Assembly: GCF_051201015.1 (NCBI RefSeq)
Contig: NZ_JBPEHI010000018.1
From: Petrimonas sulfuriphila
Lineage (GTDB): Bacteria; Bacteroidota; Bacteroidia; Bacteroidales; Dysgonomonadaceae
Reading direction: 5' to 3' (one strand)
DNA: 64,000 nucleotides
Positions within the stretch are counted from its first letter, which is position 1. Every line of letters starts with the position of its first letter. The notes under the pieces were generated by a model that was not told where the DNA came from, did not search any database, and saw nothing but the letters and a program-made list of their open reading frames with translations. The position numbers were made by a program, and so were the translations under genes. Below, piece by piece: positions 27,716 to 36,297 of the stretch.

Positions 27716-28192
27716 ATGAGAAAAACAAAACCTAAAAAAAGACAGGTTCTACCCGATCCTGTATATGGTGATGTAAGGGTGACAAAGTTTGTTAACCACC
27801 TTATGTATGACGGAAAGAAGAGTATATCTTACGATATTTTCTATTCTGCATTGGACACAGTGAAGGCTAAATTGCCCAACGAAGAAAAACCGGCTCTCGA
27901 GATTTGGAAAGCCGCATTAGACAATATAACACCGCAGGTTGAAGTGAAATCACGCCGTGTTGGCGGAGCAACATTTCAGGTGCCTACAGAAATTCGTCCC
28001 GAAAGAAAAGAATCCATTTCAATGAAAAACCTCATTCTTTATGCTCGCAAAAGAGGAGGTAAGACGATGGCAGACAAACTGGCTGCTGAGATCGTTGATG
28101 CGTATAACAATCAGGGTGGATCATATAAACGTAAAGAAGATATGCATAGAATGGCAGAAGCGAACAGGGCTTTTGCACATTTCAGATTTTAA
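27716..28192 (+). CDS. rpsG: 30S ribosomal protein S7
   Basis: Primary binder of the 3' domain of 16S rRNA and organiser of the small-subunit head. 158 residues, as in most bacteria. Typical segments: PDPVYGDVRVTKFVNHLM at 13-30, VGGATFQVPTEIRP, and the C-terminal HRMAEANRAFAHFRF. It follows rpsL after 164 bp and precedes fusA by 25 bp, the conserved str order. Confidence 0.98.
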   Translation: MRKTKPKKRQVLPDPVYGDVRVTKFVNHLMYDGKKSISYDIFYSALDTVKAKLPNEEKPALEIWKAALDNITPQVEVKSRRVGGATFQVPTEIRPERKESISMKNLILYARKRGGKTMADKLAAEIVDAYNNQGGSYKRKEDMHRMAEANRAFAHFRF

Positions 28193-28217
28193 ATAAACAG
28201 ACTGTTAGGTAAAAAAG

Positions 28218-30347
28218 ATGGCAAAAGGTTCAAAAGAAGCATTAATTTTCACTCGCAATATAGGTATCATGGCGCACATTGATGCCGGCAAGACGACTAC
28301 GTCGGAACGTATCTTGTTTTACACGGGATTAACCCATAAAATTGGAGAGGTACACGATGGAGCGGCCACGATGGACTGGATGGAGCAGGAGCAGGAGCGG
28401 GGTATAACCATTTCTTCTGCGGCCACAACCGCGAACTGGAAATATAATGACAAAACATACAAAATTAATCTGATTGATACTCCGGGGCACGTTGACTTCA
28501 CCGTAGAAGTTGAGCGTTCATTGCGTATTCTCGACGGAGCCGTGGCGGCATTTTGTGCCGTAGGTGGGGTTGAGCCGCAATCGGAAACTGTGTGGCGTCA
28601 GGCAGATAAATACAAAGTGCCGCGAATTGGTTACGTGAATAAGATGGACCGTTCTGGGGCTAACTTTTTTGAGGTAGTTCGTCAGGTAAAAGAAGTACTT
28701 GGTGCAACTCCTTGTCCCATCCAAATCCCCATAGGCGCAGAAGAGAACTTCAAGGGCGTAGTGGATTTGATTACAATGAAAGCGTTGTATTGGCACGATG
28801 AGACCATGGGTGCTGAGTATCACATAGAGGAGATACCTGCTGATTTATTGGATGAAGCCAACGAGTGGAGAGAAAAGATGCTCGAAACGGTTGCTGAGTT
28901 CGATGATGTGTTGATGGAGAAGTTTTTCGACGATCCTTCAACCATCACGGAGGATGAGGTGAGGGCAGCTGTAAGGAAGGGAACACTTTCCATGCAGATA
29001 AATCCGATGATCTGTGGCTCTTCATTCAAAAACAAAGGAGTACAAACGTTGCTGGATGCTGTTTGTTCTTACTTGCCCAGCCCGGTCGACACCGATGCTA
29101 TTGAGGGCGTTGATCCGAGAGATACAGACAAAATAGTCGTCAGACGTCCTGATCCTAACGAGCCGATGTGCGCCCTGGCGTTCAAAATCGCGACTGACCC
29201 ATATGTGGGACGTCTCTGCTTCTTCCGTGTTTATTCGGGAGAACTGGAAGCCGGTTCTTACGTTTACAATCCCCGTTCGGGAAAAAAAGAACGTATCTCA
29301 CGTCTGTTCCAGATGCATTCCAACAAACAGAATCCGAAGGAATTTATCGGATGCGGTGACATAGGAGCCGGGGTTGGATTTAAGGATATTCGCACGGGCG
29401 ACACGCTTTGTGATGAAAGCAAACCCATTGTCCTGGAATCGATGGATTTCCCCGATCCGGTTATCGGTATTGCTGTTGAGCCTAAAACCCAGAAAGATTT
29501 GGATAAACTCTCCGTTGGTTTGGCTAAACTGGCGGAAGAAGACCCGACATTTACGGTTAAGACGGATGAAGAAACCGGCCAGACGGTTATCTCCGGAATG
29601 GGAGAACTTCACCTGGAGATTATTATCGACCGGTTGAAACGTGAGTTTAAGGTCGAAGCTAATCAGGGACGTCCTCAGGTATCTTATAAAGAAGCTATTA
29701 CCAAACCTGTCGAGCTGCGTGAGGTTTACAAGAAGCAGACTGGAGGTCGCGGTAAATTTGCCGACATTATCGTACGGGTAGAACCGGCCGATGCCGATTT
29801 CGAAGGGGAATTGCAGTTTATCGATGAGGTAAAAGGTGGAAATATCCCCAAGGAATATATTCCGTCCATTCAGAAGGGTTTTGCACGCGCCATGAAGAAC
29901 GGTGTTCTCGCCGGTTATGCGTTGGACAAGCTGAAAGTTACGGTAATTGATGGTTCTTACCATCCGGTAGACTCCGATCAGTTGTCATTCGAAATATGTG
30001 CTATTCAGGCATTCAGAAGTGCCAGCGAAAAAGCCGGTCCTGTTTTAAAAGAGCCGATCATGAAGGTGGAAGTAGTAACTCCAGAGGAAAGTATGGGGGA
30101 TGTGATTTCCGATCTGAACAAGCGGCGCGGACAAATCGAAGGCATGGAATCGAACCGGTCGGGTGCACGCATTGTAAAGGCAAAAACTCCGCTTTCGGAA
30201 ATGTTCGGATATGTAACTTCATTGCGGACCATTACTTCGGGAAGAGCAACCTCCACAATGTCTTTCGACCATTTTGAGGAAGTTTCTCCCTCGATTGCAA
30301 GACAAGTGCTGACGGAAGTAAAAGGTCGTGTTGATTTGATTAAATAA
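28218..30347 (+). CDS. fusA: Translation elongation factor G
   Basis: GTPase that drives tRNA-mRNA translocation and, with RRF, ribosome recycling. 709 residues. GTP-binding motifs: AHIDAGKTT (19-27), the switch I RGITI, DTPGH and NKMD. Domains II to V follow with complete length (EDPTFTVKTDEETGQT, GMGELHLEI, and SMGDVISDLNKRRGQI in domain V). It is 25 bp after rpsG and only 15 bp before rpsJ; tuf, which follows fusA in E. coli, is not here, so the str and S10 units are joined directly. Confidence 0.98.
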   Translation: MAKGSKEALIFTRNIGIMAHIDAGKTTTSERILFYTGLTHKIGEVHDGAATMDWMEQEQERGITISSAATTANWKYNDKTYKINLIDTPGHVDFTVEVERSLRILDGAVAAFCAVGGVEPQSETVWRQADKYKVPRIGYVNKMDRSGANFFEVVRQVKEVLGATPCPIQIPIGAEENFKGVVDLITMKALYWHDETMGAEYHIEEIPADLLDEANEWREKMLETVAEFDDVLMEKFFDDPSTITEDEVRAAVRKGTLSMQINPMICGSSFKNKGVQTLLDAVCSYLPSPVDTDAIEGVDPRDTDKIVVRRPDPNEPMCALAFKIATDPYVGRLCFFRVYSGELEAGSYVYNPRSGKKERISRLFQMHSNKQNPKEFIGCGDIGAGVGFKDIRTGDTLCDESKPIVLESMDFPDPVIGIAVEPKTQKDLDKLSVGLAKLAEEDPTFTVKTDEETGQTVISGMGELHLEIIIDRLKREFKVEANQGRPQVSYKEAITKPVELREVYKKQTGGRGKFADIIVRVEPADADFEGELQFIDEVKGGNIPKEYIPSIQKGFARAMKNGVLAGYALDKLKVTVIDGSYHPVDSDQLSFEICAIQAFRSASEKAGPVLKEPIMKVEVVTPEESMGDVISDLNKRRGQIEGMESNRSGARIVKAKTPLSEMFGYVTSLRTITSGRATSTMSFDHFEEVSPSIARQVLTEVKGRVDLIK

Positions 30348-30362
30348 CATTATAAAAATAAT

Positions 30363-30668
30363 ATGAGCCAAAAAATCAGAATTAAACTGAAGTCCTACGA
30401 TTACAGCCTGGTGGATAAATCTGCAGAAAAAATCGTAAAAACCGTAAAAGCTACGGGTGCAGTAGTAAGCGGACCCATTCCGTTGCCCACACACAAACGC
30501 ATATTTACTGTGAACCGCTCTACATTCGTAAACAAAAAATCGCGCGAGCAATTCGAACTCTCGTCTTTCAAGCGGCTGATCGATATCTACAGCTCAACGG
30601 CAAAAACCGTTGACGCGCTGATGAAGCTTGAATTGCCGAGTGGGGTAGAAGTAGAAATCAAAGTGTAA
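30363..30668 (+). CDS. rpsJ: 30S ribosomal protein S10
   Basis: 101 residues, standard length. It has the conserved IRIKLKSYDYSLVDKSAEKIV start and PIPLPTHKRIFTVNRS loop that reaches into the subunit head; it also serves as NusE in antitermination. First gene of the S10 segment, 15 bp after fusA. It is followed by a 104-bp spacer with a hairpin-forming repeat before rplC. Confidence 0.98.
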   Translation: MSQKIRIKLKSYDYSLVDKSAEKIVKTVKATGAVVSGPIPLPTHKRIFTVNRSTFVNKKSREQFELSSFKRLIDIYSSTAKTVDALMKLELPSGVEVEIKV

Positions 30669-30682
30669 TAAATAAGACAAAA

Positions 30683-30738
30683 GAGCCAGGAGCCAGGACA
30701 GAAGAACCAAGATAAAAATCGTTGGCTCTTGGTTCTTG
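30683..30738. repeat. Purine-rich intergenic repeat, copy 2, with an 11-bp hairpin
   Basis: In the rpsJ-rplC spacer. AGAGCCAGGA (30683-30692) and AAGAACCAAGA (30703-30713) match words in copy 1 after gltD. AAGAACCAAGA pairs perfectly with TCTTGGTTCTT (30728-30738) around a 14-nt loop; the first word can instead pair with TGGCTCTT, so two alternative folds exist. It could be an mRNA processing or control element within the operon, or a mobile palindromic repeat. Confidence 0.6.
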
Positions 30739-30772
30739 AATCTAAATAATTAATTAATTAAACAACAGAGAA

Positions 30773-31390
30773 ATGCCAGGATTAATTGGAAAAAAAATCG
30801 GAATGACATCCGTTTTCAGTGCCGAGGGGAAAAATGTTCCATGCACTGTTATCGAAGTAGGTCCTTGCGTGGTTACTCAGGTAAAGACCGTTGAAAATGA
30901 CGGTTACGACGCTATTCAACTTGGGTTTGAAGATAAAAAAGACAAACACACACCCAACGGCGAAAAAGGTCATTTTAAAAAAGCCGGAGTTACCCCGAAG
31001 AGACACTTGGCCGAGTTCAAAGGATTTGGAAACGACTACAAGTTGGGGTCCGAAATCACTGTTGATCTTTTTAACGATGCCGTTTACGTGGACGTGATCG
31101 GGACATCGAAAGGAAAAGGGTTTCAAGGTGTAGTAAAACGCCACGGTTTCGGTGGTGTAGGACAGTCCACACACGGGCAGCATAACCGTTTGCGTGCCCC
31201 GGGTTCTATCGGAGCCTGTTCGTATCCCGCGAAAGTATTTAAAGGTACTCGTATGGGCGGCCAGATGGGTAATGAGCGGGTAACCGTTCAAAATCTTCAG
31301 GTGATTAAAGTAATTCCCGAACACAATCTTTTATTGTTGAAAGGTTCGATTCCGGGATGTAAAGGTTCAATTGTAGCAATAGAAAAATAA
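30773..31390 (+). CDS. rplC: 50S ribosomal protein L3
   Basis: 205 residues. Early assembly protein near the peptidyl transferase centre. The signature GKGFQGVVKRHGFGG and the QSTHGQHNRLRAPGSIG loop, whose homologue carries the modified Gln in other bacteria, are present. One bp separates it from rplD. Confidence 0.98.
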   Translation: MPGLIGKKIGMTSVFSAEGKNVPCTVIEVGPCVVTQVKTVENDGYDAIQLGFEDKKDKHTPNGEKGHFKKAGVTPKRHLAEFKGFGNDYKLGSEITVDLFNDAVYVDVIGTSKGKGFQGVVKRHGFGGVGQSTHGQHNRLRAPGSIGACSYPAKVFKGTRMGGQMGNERVTVQNLQVIKVIPEHNLLLLKGSIPGCKGSIVAIEK

Positions 31391-31391
31391 A

Positions 31392-32021
31392 ATGGAATTA
31401 AGCATATACAATATCAACGGAGAGGTAACAGATAAAAAGGTGACACTCAATGATTCCATTTTCGGAATTGAACCTAACGATCATGTTATCTGGTTAGACG
31501 TAAAACATTATTTGGCTAACCAGCGTCAGGGTACGCACAAATCGAAAGAGAGAAATGAAATAGCTGGAAGCACCCGCAAGCTCATTCGCCAGAAAGGGAG
31601 TGGTGGTGCACGCCGTGGCGACATCAAATCGCCGGTTATGGTAGGCGGAGGCCGGGTCTTTGGTCCTAAACCACGTGATTACGGCTTTAAGCTCAACAAA
31701 AAGGAAAAAGCATTGGCACGTCGTTCAGCACTTTCATTAAAAGCCAGAAACGAAGCTATTTGGGTAGTGGAAGATTTCAACTTCGACGCACCCAGAACGA
31801 AGAACTTTGCTGAGCTAACAAAAAAACTGCAACTGGCTGATAAAAAGCTACTTTTCGTTTTGCCAAGTCAAAATAAAAACGTATATTTGTCGGCTCGAAA
31901 TTTACCGGGAGTTGAGATTATAACTGCTTCAGACATAAATACATACAAAATTATGAACTGTGGGAATTTAGTGCTCACGGAATCGTCTGTTGCGGTAATT
32001 GATGATTTACTTAAAGCATAA
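31392..32021 (+). CDS. rplD: 50S ribosomal protein L4
   Basis: 209 residues. Lines the exit tunnel with its loop, visible as the basic stretch STRKLIRQKGSGGARRGDIKSP followed by GGGRVFGPKPRDY. In E. coli L4 also represses the S10 operon; no leader hairpin of that type was identified here. One bp after rplC, 12 bp before rplW. Confidence 0.98.
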   Translation: MELSIYNINGEVTDKKVTLNDSIFGIEPNDHVIWLDVKHYLANQRQGTHKSKERNEIAGSTRKLIRQKGSGGARRGDIKSPVMVGGGRVFGPKPRDYGFKLNKKEKALARRSALSLKARNEAIWVVEDFNFDAPRTKNFAELTKKLQLADKKLLFVLPSQNKNVYLSARNLPGVEIITASDINTYKIMNCGNLVLTESSVAVIDDLLKA

Positions 32022-32033
32022 GGAGACAAAACA

Positions 32034-32327
32034 ATGGGAGTAATTATAAAACCAATTTTTACAGAAAAACAAACCGCGGTTACCGAGAAGTTCGAAAACC
32101 GTTACGGTTTCATTGTAGTTCCCGGAGCTAACAAAGTAGAAATCAAAAATGCAATTGAATCACTCTACAATGTTCACGTAGAACAGGTGAATACAATGAA
32201 ATACGATGGCAAGCTGAGAAGCCGCTACACAAAATCCGGTGTTGTTACCGGTAGCACGCCATCTTATAAAAAAGCAATTGTAACCTTGAAAAAAGGTGAA
32301 ACAATCGATTTATTCAGCAATATCTAA
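32034..32327 (+). CDS. rplW: 50S ribosomal protein L23
   Basis: 97 residues. Docking site for trigger factor and SRP at the tunnel exit. Starts IIKPIFTEKQ, with the basic loop KYDGKLRSRYTKSG shorter than in E. coli. An AAGGAG at 32020-32025, eight bases before the ATG, is one of the few Shine-Dalgarno-like sites in this window. Confidence 0.97.
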   Translation: MGVIIKPIFTEKQTAVTEKFENRYGFIVVPGANKVEIKNAIESLYNVHVEQVNTMKYDGKLRSRYTKSGVVTGSTPSYKKAIVTLKKGETIDLFSNI

Positions 32328-32334
32328 TTAAAAA

Positions 32335-33162
32335 ATGGCAATACGTAAACTAAAGCCCACAACACCGGGGCAAAGACACAAGATTATCGGTTCTTTTGAA
32401 AATATCACTGCATCAGAACCGGAAAAATCTCTTGTAGTTGGTAAAACAAGTACAGGTGGACGCAACCATCGCGGGAAAATGACGATAGGTTACATTGGTG
32501 GCGGACACAAAAAACGTTTTCGTTTTATTGATTTCAAGAGAACAAAAGACGGAGTTCCTGCCGTTGTAAAAAGCATTGAATACGATCCCAATCGTTCTGC
32601 ACGCATCGCGTTGCTTTATTATGCCGATGGAGAAAAAACGTATATCCTTGCTCCCAACGGATTAGAAGTTGGAACCACAGTGATGTCGGGACCGGAAGCT
32701 GCTCCCGAAGTTGGCAATACACTGCCTTTGGCAAACATACCCCTTGGTACGGTGATTCATAACGTTGAGTTGCGCCCGGGACAAGGTGCAAAAATGGTGC
32801 GTTCGGCCGGAACATTCGCTCAGTTGGTTTCGCGTGAAGATAAATACGCGATTATCAAAATGCCTTCAGGTGAAGTTCGTAAAATTCTTGCTACATGTAA
32901 AGCTACTATAGGAAGTGTTGGTAATTCAGACCATGCTCTGCAACAATCAGGTAAAGCCGGTCGTTCAAGATGGCTTGGACGTCGTCCACACACACGCGGG
33001 GTTGTTAAAAACCCGGTTGACCACCCCATGGGTGGTGGTGAGGGCCGCGCGTCGGGAGGTCATCCACGTTCGCCCAAAGGTATTTATTCAAAGGGCTTGA
33101 AAACAAGAGCTCCGAAAAAGCATTCTTCTAAATACATCGTAGAAAGAAGAAAGAAAAAATAA
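32335..33162 (+). CDS. rplB: 50S ribosomal protein L2
   Basis: 275 residues. Binds 23S rRNA domain IV and is needed for subunit association and peptidyl transfer. The conserved NHRGKMTIGYIGGGHKK near 42-58 and the His-containing VDHPMGGGEGRASGGHP near the C-terminus are intact. Seven bp after rplW. Confidence 0.98.
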   Translation: MAIRKLKPTTPGQRHKIIGSFENITASEPEKSLVVGKTSTGGRNHRGKMTIGYIGGGHKKRFRFIDFKRTKDGVPAVVKSIEYDPNRSARIALLYYADGEKTYILAPNGLEVGTTVMSGPEAAPEVGNTLPLANIPLGTVIHNVELRPGQGAKMVRSAGTFAQLVSREDKYAIIKMPSGEVRKILATCKATIGSVGNSDHALQQSGKAGRSRWLGRRPHTRGVVKNPVDHPMGGGEGRASGGHPRSPKGIYSKGLKTRAPKKHSSKYIVERRKKK

Positions 33163-33183
33163 CCTGATTAACAAGTAAGAATT

Positions 33184-33453
33184 ATGAGCAGATCATTAAA
33201 AAAAGGTCCGTATATCAACATAAAATTAGAGAAGAAAGTGAATGACATGAACGAGAGCGGCAAAAAAGCTGTCGTAAAAACATGGGCACGTGCTTCAATG
33301 ATTTCCCCCGATTTCGTGGGCCACACTATTGCTGTACACAACGGAAATAAATTTATTCCGGTGTATATTACCGAAAACATGGTAGGACATAAGTTAGGTG
33401 AATTTGCGGTAACGCGCACATTCCGTGGACATTCCGGCAACAGAAAGAAATAA
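33184..33453 (+). CDS. rpsS: 30S ribosomal protein S19
   Basis: 89 residues. Subunit-head protein near the A-site finger and S13. Typical SRSLKKGPYI start, TWARASMISPDFVGHTIAVHNGNKFIPVYI and EFAVTRTFRGHSG end. Lies 21 bp after rplB. Confidence 0.98.
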   Translation: MSRSLKKGPYINIKLEKKVNDMNESGKKAVVKTWARASMISPDFVGHTIAVHNGNKFIPVYITENMVGHKLGEFAVTRTFRGHSGNRKK

Positions 33454-33488
33454 TCGGCGGGCTTAACTGAATAAAAAAAAGAAAAGAC

Positions 33489-33899
33489 ATGAGTGCTAGA
33501 AAAAGAATATCAGCAGAACAACGCAAAGAAAACCGCAAAGAGGTTGCTTTAGCCGTGTTGAAAAATGCTCCTTCTTCGCCCCGGAAAATGCGATACGTTG
33601 CAGATATGGTGCGCGGAATGGAAGTTTTTAAAGCATTGGGCGTTTTGAAGTTTTCCAGCAAGGAGGCATCGAGAAGAGTTGAAAAATTATTACTCTCGGC
33701 CATCTCTAACTGGGAACAGAAAAACGAACGCAAAGCCGAAACAGGCGAACTTTATATCAAAATAATTTCTGTAGACGAAGGTGCAACGCTGAAGAGACTT
33801 CGTCCTGCCCCGCAAGGCCGCGGCTACAGAATTCGCAAACGTTCAAATCACGTGACAATTGTGGTAGATACTTATAAAAAAGAACAAGAACAAAATTAA
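33489..33899 (+). CDS. rplV: 50S ribosomal protein L22
   Basis: 136 residues, somewhat longer than the 110 of E. coli because of an N-terminal stretch (MSARKRISAEQRKENRKEVA) and a short tail. The tunnel loop is GATLKRLRPAPQGRGYRIRKRSNH, the site of macrolide-resistance changes in other bacteria; it looks normal. 35 bp after rpsS, 9 bp before rpsC. Confidence 0.97.
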   Translation: MSARKRISAEQRKENRKEVALAVLKNAPSSPRKMRYVADMVRGMEVFKALGVLKFSSKEASRRVEKLLLSAISNWEQKNERKAETGELYIKIISVDEGATLKRLRPAPQGRGYRIRKRSNHVTIVVDTYKKEQEQN

Positions 33900-33908
33900 T
33901 ACAGGCAG

Positions 33909-34673
33909 ATGGGACAAAAAGTAAATCCGATAGCAAATCGTTTGGGAATCATCAAAGGATGGGACTCTAATTGGTACGGTGGAGATAATTATGGCGAAAT
34001 GATGCTGGAAGACAGCAAAATTCGCACTTATTTGAATGCTCGTCTGGCCAAAGCAAGTGTTTCTCGCATTGTCATTGAAAGAACGCTGAAATTAGTAACC
34101 ATCACTATCTGTACTGCCCGTCCGGGAATCATTATCGGTAAAGGTGGCCAGGAAGTGGACAAGCTAAAAGAAGAGTTAAAGAAAATAACCGATAAGGATG
34201 TTCAAATCAATATCTTCGAGATAAAGAAACCCGAGCTGGATGCGGTTATCGTGGCCAACAATGTTGCTCGCCAGGTGGAAGGTAAAATTGCTTACCGCAG
34301 AGCGGTTAAAATGGCCATCGCATCTACCATGAGGATGGGCGCAGAAGGCATAAAGATTCAAATCTCAGGTCGGTTGAACGGTGCCGAAATGGCCCGGTCG
34401 GAAATGTATAAAGAGGGAAGGACTCCGTTGCATACTTTTCGTGCCGACATTGATTATGCTCATGCAGAAGCGTTGACCAAAGTTGGATTGATCGGTATCA
34501 AGGTTTGGATCTGCAGAGGAGAGATCTACGGTAAAAAAGACCTGGCACCTTCATTCGCATCTTCCAAGGAAAATCGTTCACAAGGCGGTGGCGGACGCAG
34601 CGACAGAGGTAATCGCCCCGAAGGAGGCAGAGGTGCCAGAAGAAACAGAAGAAATAATAACAAAAACGCATAA
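33909..34673 (+). CDS. rpsC: 30S ribosomal protein S3 with low-complexity tail
   Basis: 254 residues. Forms the mRNA entry channel with S4 and S5. The KH domain GXXG is in IIIGKGGQEVDKL. The body ends near 212 with GEIYGKKDLAPS; after this comes a 35-residue Gly/Arg/Asn-rich tail (GGGGRSDRGNRPEGGRG, RRNRRNNN) not found in E. coli S3 (233 residues). The tail is probably disordered and RNA-binding. Six bp before rplP. Confidence 0.97.
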   Translation: MGQKVNPIANRLGIIKGWDSNWYGGDNYGEMMLEDSKIRTYLNARLAKASVSRIVIERTLKLVTITICTARPGIIIGKGGQEVDKLKEELKKITDKDVQINIFEIKKPELDAVIVANNVARQVEGKIAYRRAVKMAIASTMRMGAEGIKIQISGRLNGAEMARSEMYKEGRTPLHTFRADIDYAHAEALTKVGLIGIKVWICRGEIYGKKDLAPSFASSKENRSQGGGGRSDRGNRPEGGRGARRNRRNNNKNA

Positions 34674-34679
34674 ACCAAT

Positions 34680-35108
34680 ATGTTACAACCGAAAAAATCA
34701 AAATTTAGAAGACAGCAGAAAGGCCGCATGAAAGGCTTCGCCGGTCGCGGTAATCAGTTGGCATTCGGTTCGTTCGGGATAAAATCGTTACAATCAAAAT
34801 GGATCACTGGCAATCAGATTGAGGCTGCCCGTGTTGCCGTAACACGCTATATGCAACGCCAAGGACAAGTTTGGGTACGCATCTTCCCCGATAAACCAAT
34901 TACCAAAAAACCTGCTGAAGTACGTATGGGTAAAGGAAAAGGTAATCCCGAAGGATACGTGGCTCCTGTTACTCCCGGAAGAATTATTTTCGAAATCGAA
35001 GGTGTACCGTACGATGTCGCAAAAGAAGCTCTCCGCCTGGCAGCACAGAAATTGCCTGTTACGACAAAATTCGTTGTCAGAAGAGATTATGAACAACCCC
35101 AAAATTAA
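34680..35108 (+). CDS. rplP: 50S ribosomal protein L16
   Basis: 142 residues. Sits by the A-site tRNA elbow on the 50S. Conserved FAGRGNQLAFGSFGIKSL, RVFPDKPITKKPAEVRMGKGKG (with WVRIFPDKP here) and EAARVAVTRYMQR segments are visible. Six bp after rpsC and 10 bp before rpmC. Confidence 0.98.
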   Translation: MLQPKKSKFRRQQKGRMKGFAGRGNQLAFGSFGIKSLQSKWITGNQIEAARVAVTRYMQRQGQVWVRIFPDKPITKKPAEVRMGKGKGNPEGYVAPVTPGRIIFEIEGVPYDVAKEALRLAAQKLPVTTKFVVRRDYEQPQN

Positions 35109-35118
35109 TTCGTAAGGC

Positions 35119-35322
35119 ATGAAATCAAAAAAACAAGAATACAAGGAGTTATCGGATAAGGATTTGAAGGAAAGGTTGGATGCTGAACAGGCGGACCTGA
35201 TTCAGACCAAGATTTATCATACAACTACTCCGCTCGACAATTCAGGTTCGATAAGAGAAAAACGCAGAAACATTGCACGTATTCAGACTGAATTGCGCGC
35301 TCGTGAATTGAAAAAAGCTTAA
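35119..35322 (+). CDS. rpmC: 50S ribosomal protein L29
   Basis: 67 residues, two long helices. Starts MKSKKQEYKELSDKDLKERLD and has the family pattern IREKRRNIARIQTELRARE. Lies near L23 at the tunnel exit. Ten bp after rplP, 8 bp before rpsQ. Confidence 0.97.
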   Translation: MKSKKQEYKELSDKDLKERLDAEQADLIQTKIYHTTTPLDNSGSIREKRRNIARIQTELRARELKKA

Positions 35323-35330
35323 TAATTATA

Positions 35331-35588
35331 ATGGAAACGAGAAATTTAAGAAAAGAAAGAATCGGGGTCGTTTTCAGCAACAAGATGGAAAAAACCATCA
35401 CCGTTACTGTAAAATGGAAAGAAAAACACCCTATATATGGGAAGTTCGTTAGTAAAACGAAAAAATTTCACGCCCATGATGAAAAGAATGACTGTAACAT
35501 AGGGGATACAGTACGTATAATGGAAACACGTCCTTTGAGCAAAACAAAGAGATGGAGAGTGGTTGAAGTAATAGAAAGGGCTAAGTAA
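35331..35588 (+). CDS. rpsQ: 30S ribosomal protein S17
   Basis: 85 residues, an OB-fold protein of the 16S 5' domain. It shows GVVFSNKMEKTITVTV, HDEKNDCNIGDTVRIMETRPLSKTKRWRVVEV. One bp before rplN. Confidence 0.98.
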   Translation: METRNLRKERIGVVFSNKMEKTITVTVKWKEKHPIYGKFVSKTKKFHAHDEKNDCNIGDTVRIMETRPLSKTKRWRVVEVIERAK

Positions 35589-35589
35589 G

Positions 35590-35955
35590 ATGATACAGCA
35601 AGAATCAAGACTAAACGTGACCGACAATAGCGGAGCCAAGGAAGCCCTTTGCATCCGTGTATTAGGTGGAACAAGAAGACGCTACGCGTCTGTTGGGGAT
35701 GTAATTGTTGTGGCTATCAAGAGCGTAATCCCTTCGAGTGACATTAAAAAAGGCGCTGTAACAAAAGCAATCATTGTACGTACGAAAAAAGAAATTCGTC
35801 GTGCTGATGGTTCTTATATTCGTTTCGACGACAATGCCTGCGTCCTTCTGAACAACGCCGGTGAGTTGAGAGCCAGCCGTATCTTTGGGCCGGTTGCACG
35901 TGAATTACGTGCTACAAACATGAAGATTGTTTCATTAGCGCCCGAAGTACTTTAA
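35590..35955 (+). CDS. rplN: 50S ribosomal protein L14
   Basis: 121 residues. Starts MIQQESRLNVTDNSGAKE, with the basic VRTKKEIRRADGSYIRFDDNA loop. Contacts the small subunit through bridges and is the binding site of the silencing factor RsfS in other bacteria. Confidence 0.98.
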   Translation: MIQQESRLNVTDNSGAKEALCIRVLGGTRRRYASVGDVIVVAIKSVIPSSDIKKGAVTKAIIVRTKKEIRRADGSYIRFDDNACVLLNNAGELRASRIFGPVARELRATNMKIVSLAPEVL

Positions 35956-35976
35956 TCTATTAAACAATCACAGACA

Positions 35977-36297
35977 ATGAGTAAATTACATATTAAAAAA
36001 GGAGATACGGTTTACGTGAACTCCGGTGAAGACAAAGGCAAAACAGGACGTGTGCTCGAGGTACTGGTGGCTAAAAACCGCGCCATTGTAGAAGGAGTAA
36101 ATATCGTGTCGAAGCATGCAAAACCCAATGCACAGAATCCCAATGGAGGTATCGAAAAGAAAGAAGCTTCCATTCATCTCTCGAAACTAAATTTGGTTGA
36201 TCCGAAAACCGGTAAACCAACGCGCATTGGAAGAAAAGAAGACAGTAAAGGTAAGTTAGTACGTTATGCAAAAAAATCAGGGGAGGTAATTAAGTAA
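35977..36297 (+). CDS. rplX: 50S ribosomal protein L24
   Basis: 106 residues. Assembly initiator with a KOW domain (IKKGDTVYVNSGEDKGKTGRVLEV at 5-28). Its TAA stop shares one base with the ATG of rplE at 36297, so the two are coupled. Confidence 0.97.
   Translation: MSKLHIKKGDTVYVNSGEDKGKTGRVLEVLVAKNRAIVEGVNIVSKHAKPNAQNPNGGIEKKEASIHLSKLNLVDPKTGKPTRIGRKEDSKGKLVRYAKKSGEVIK

Noticed and set aside
29298..29963. 221-codon ORF opposite fusA
   Set aside because: Shadow of a highly conserved gene in another frame; no recognisable protein features.
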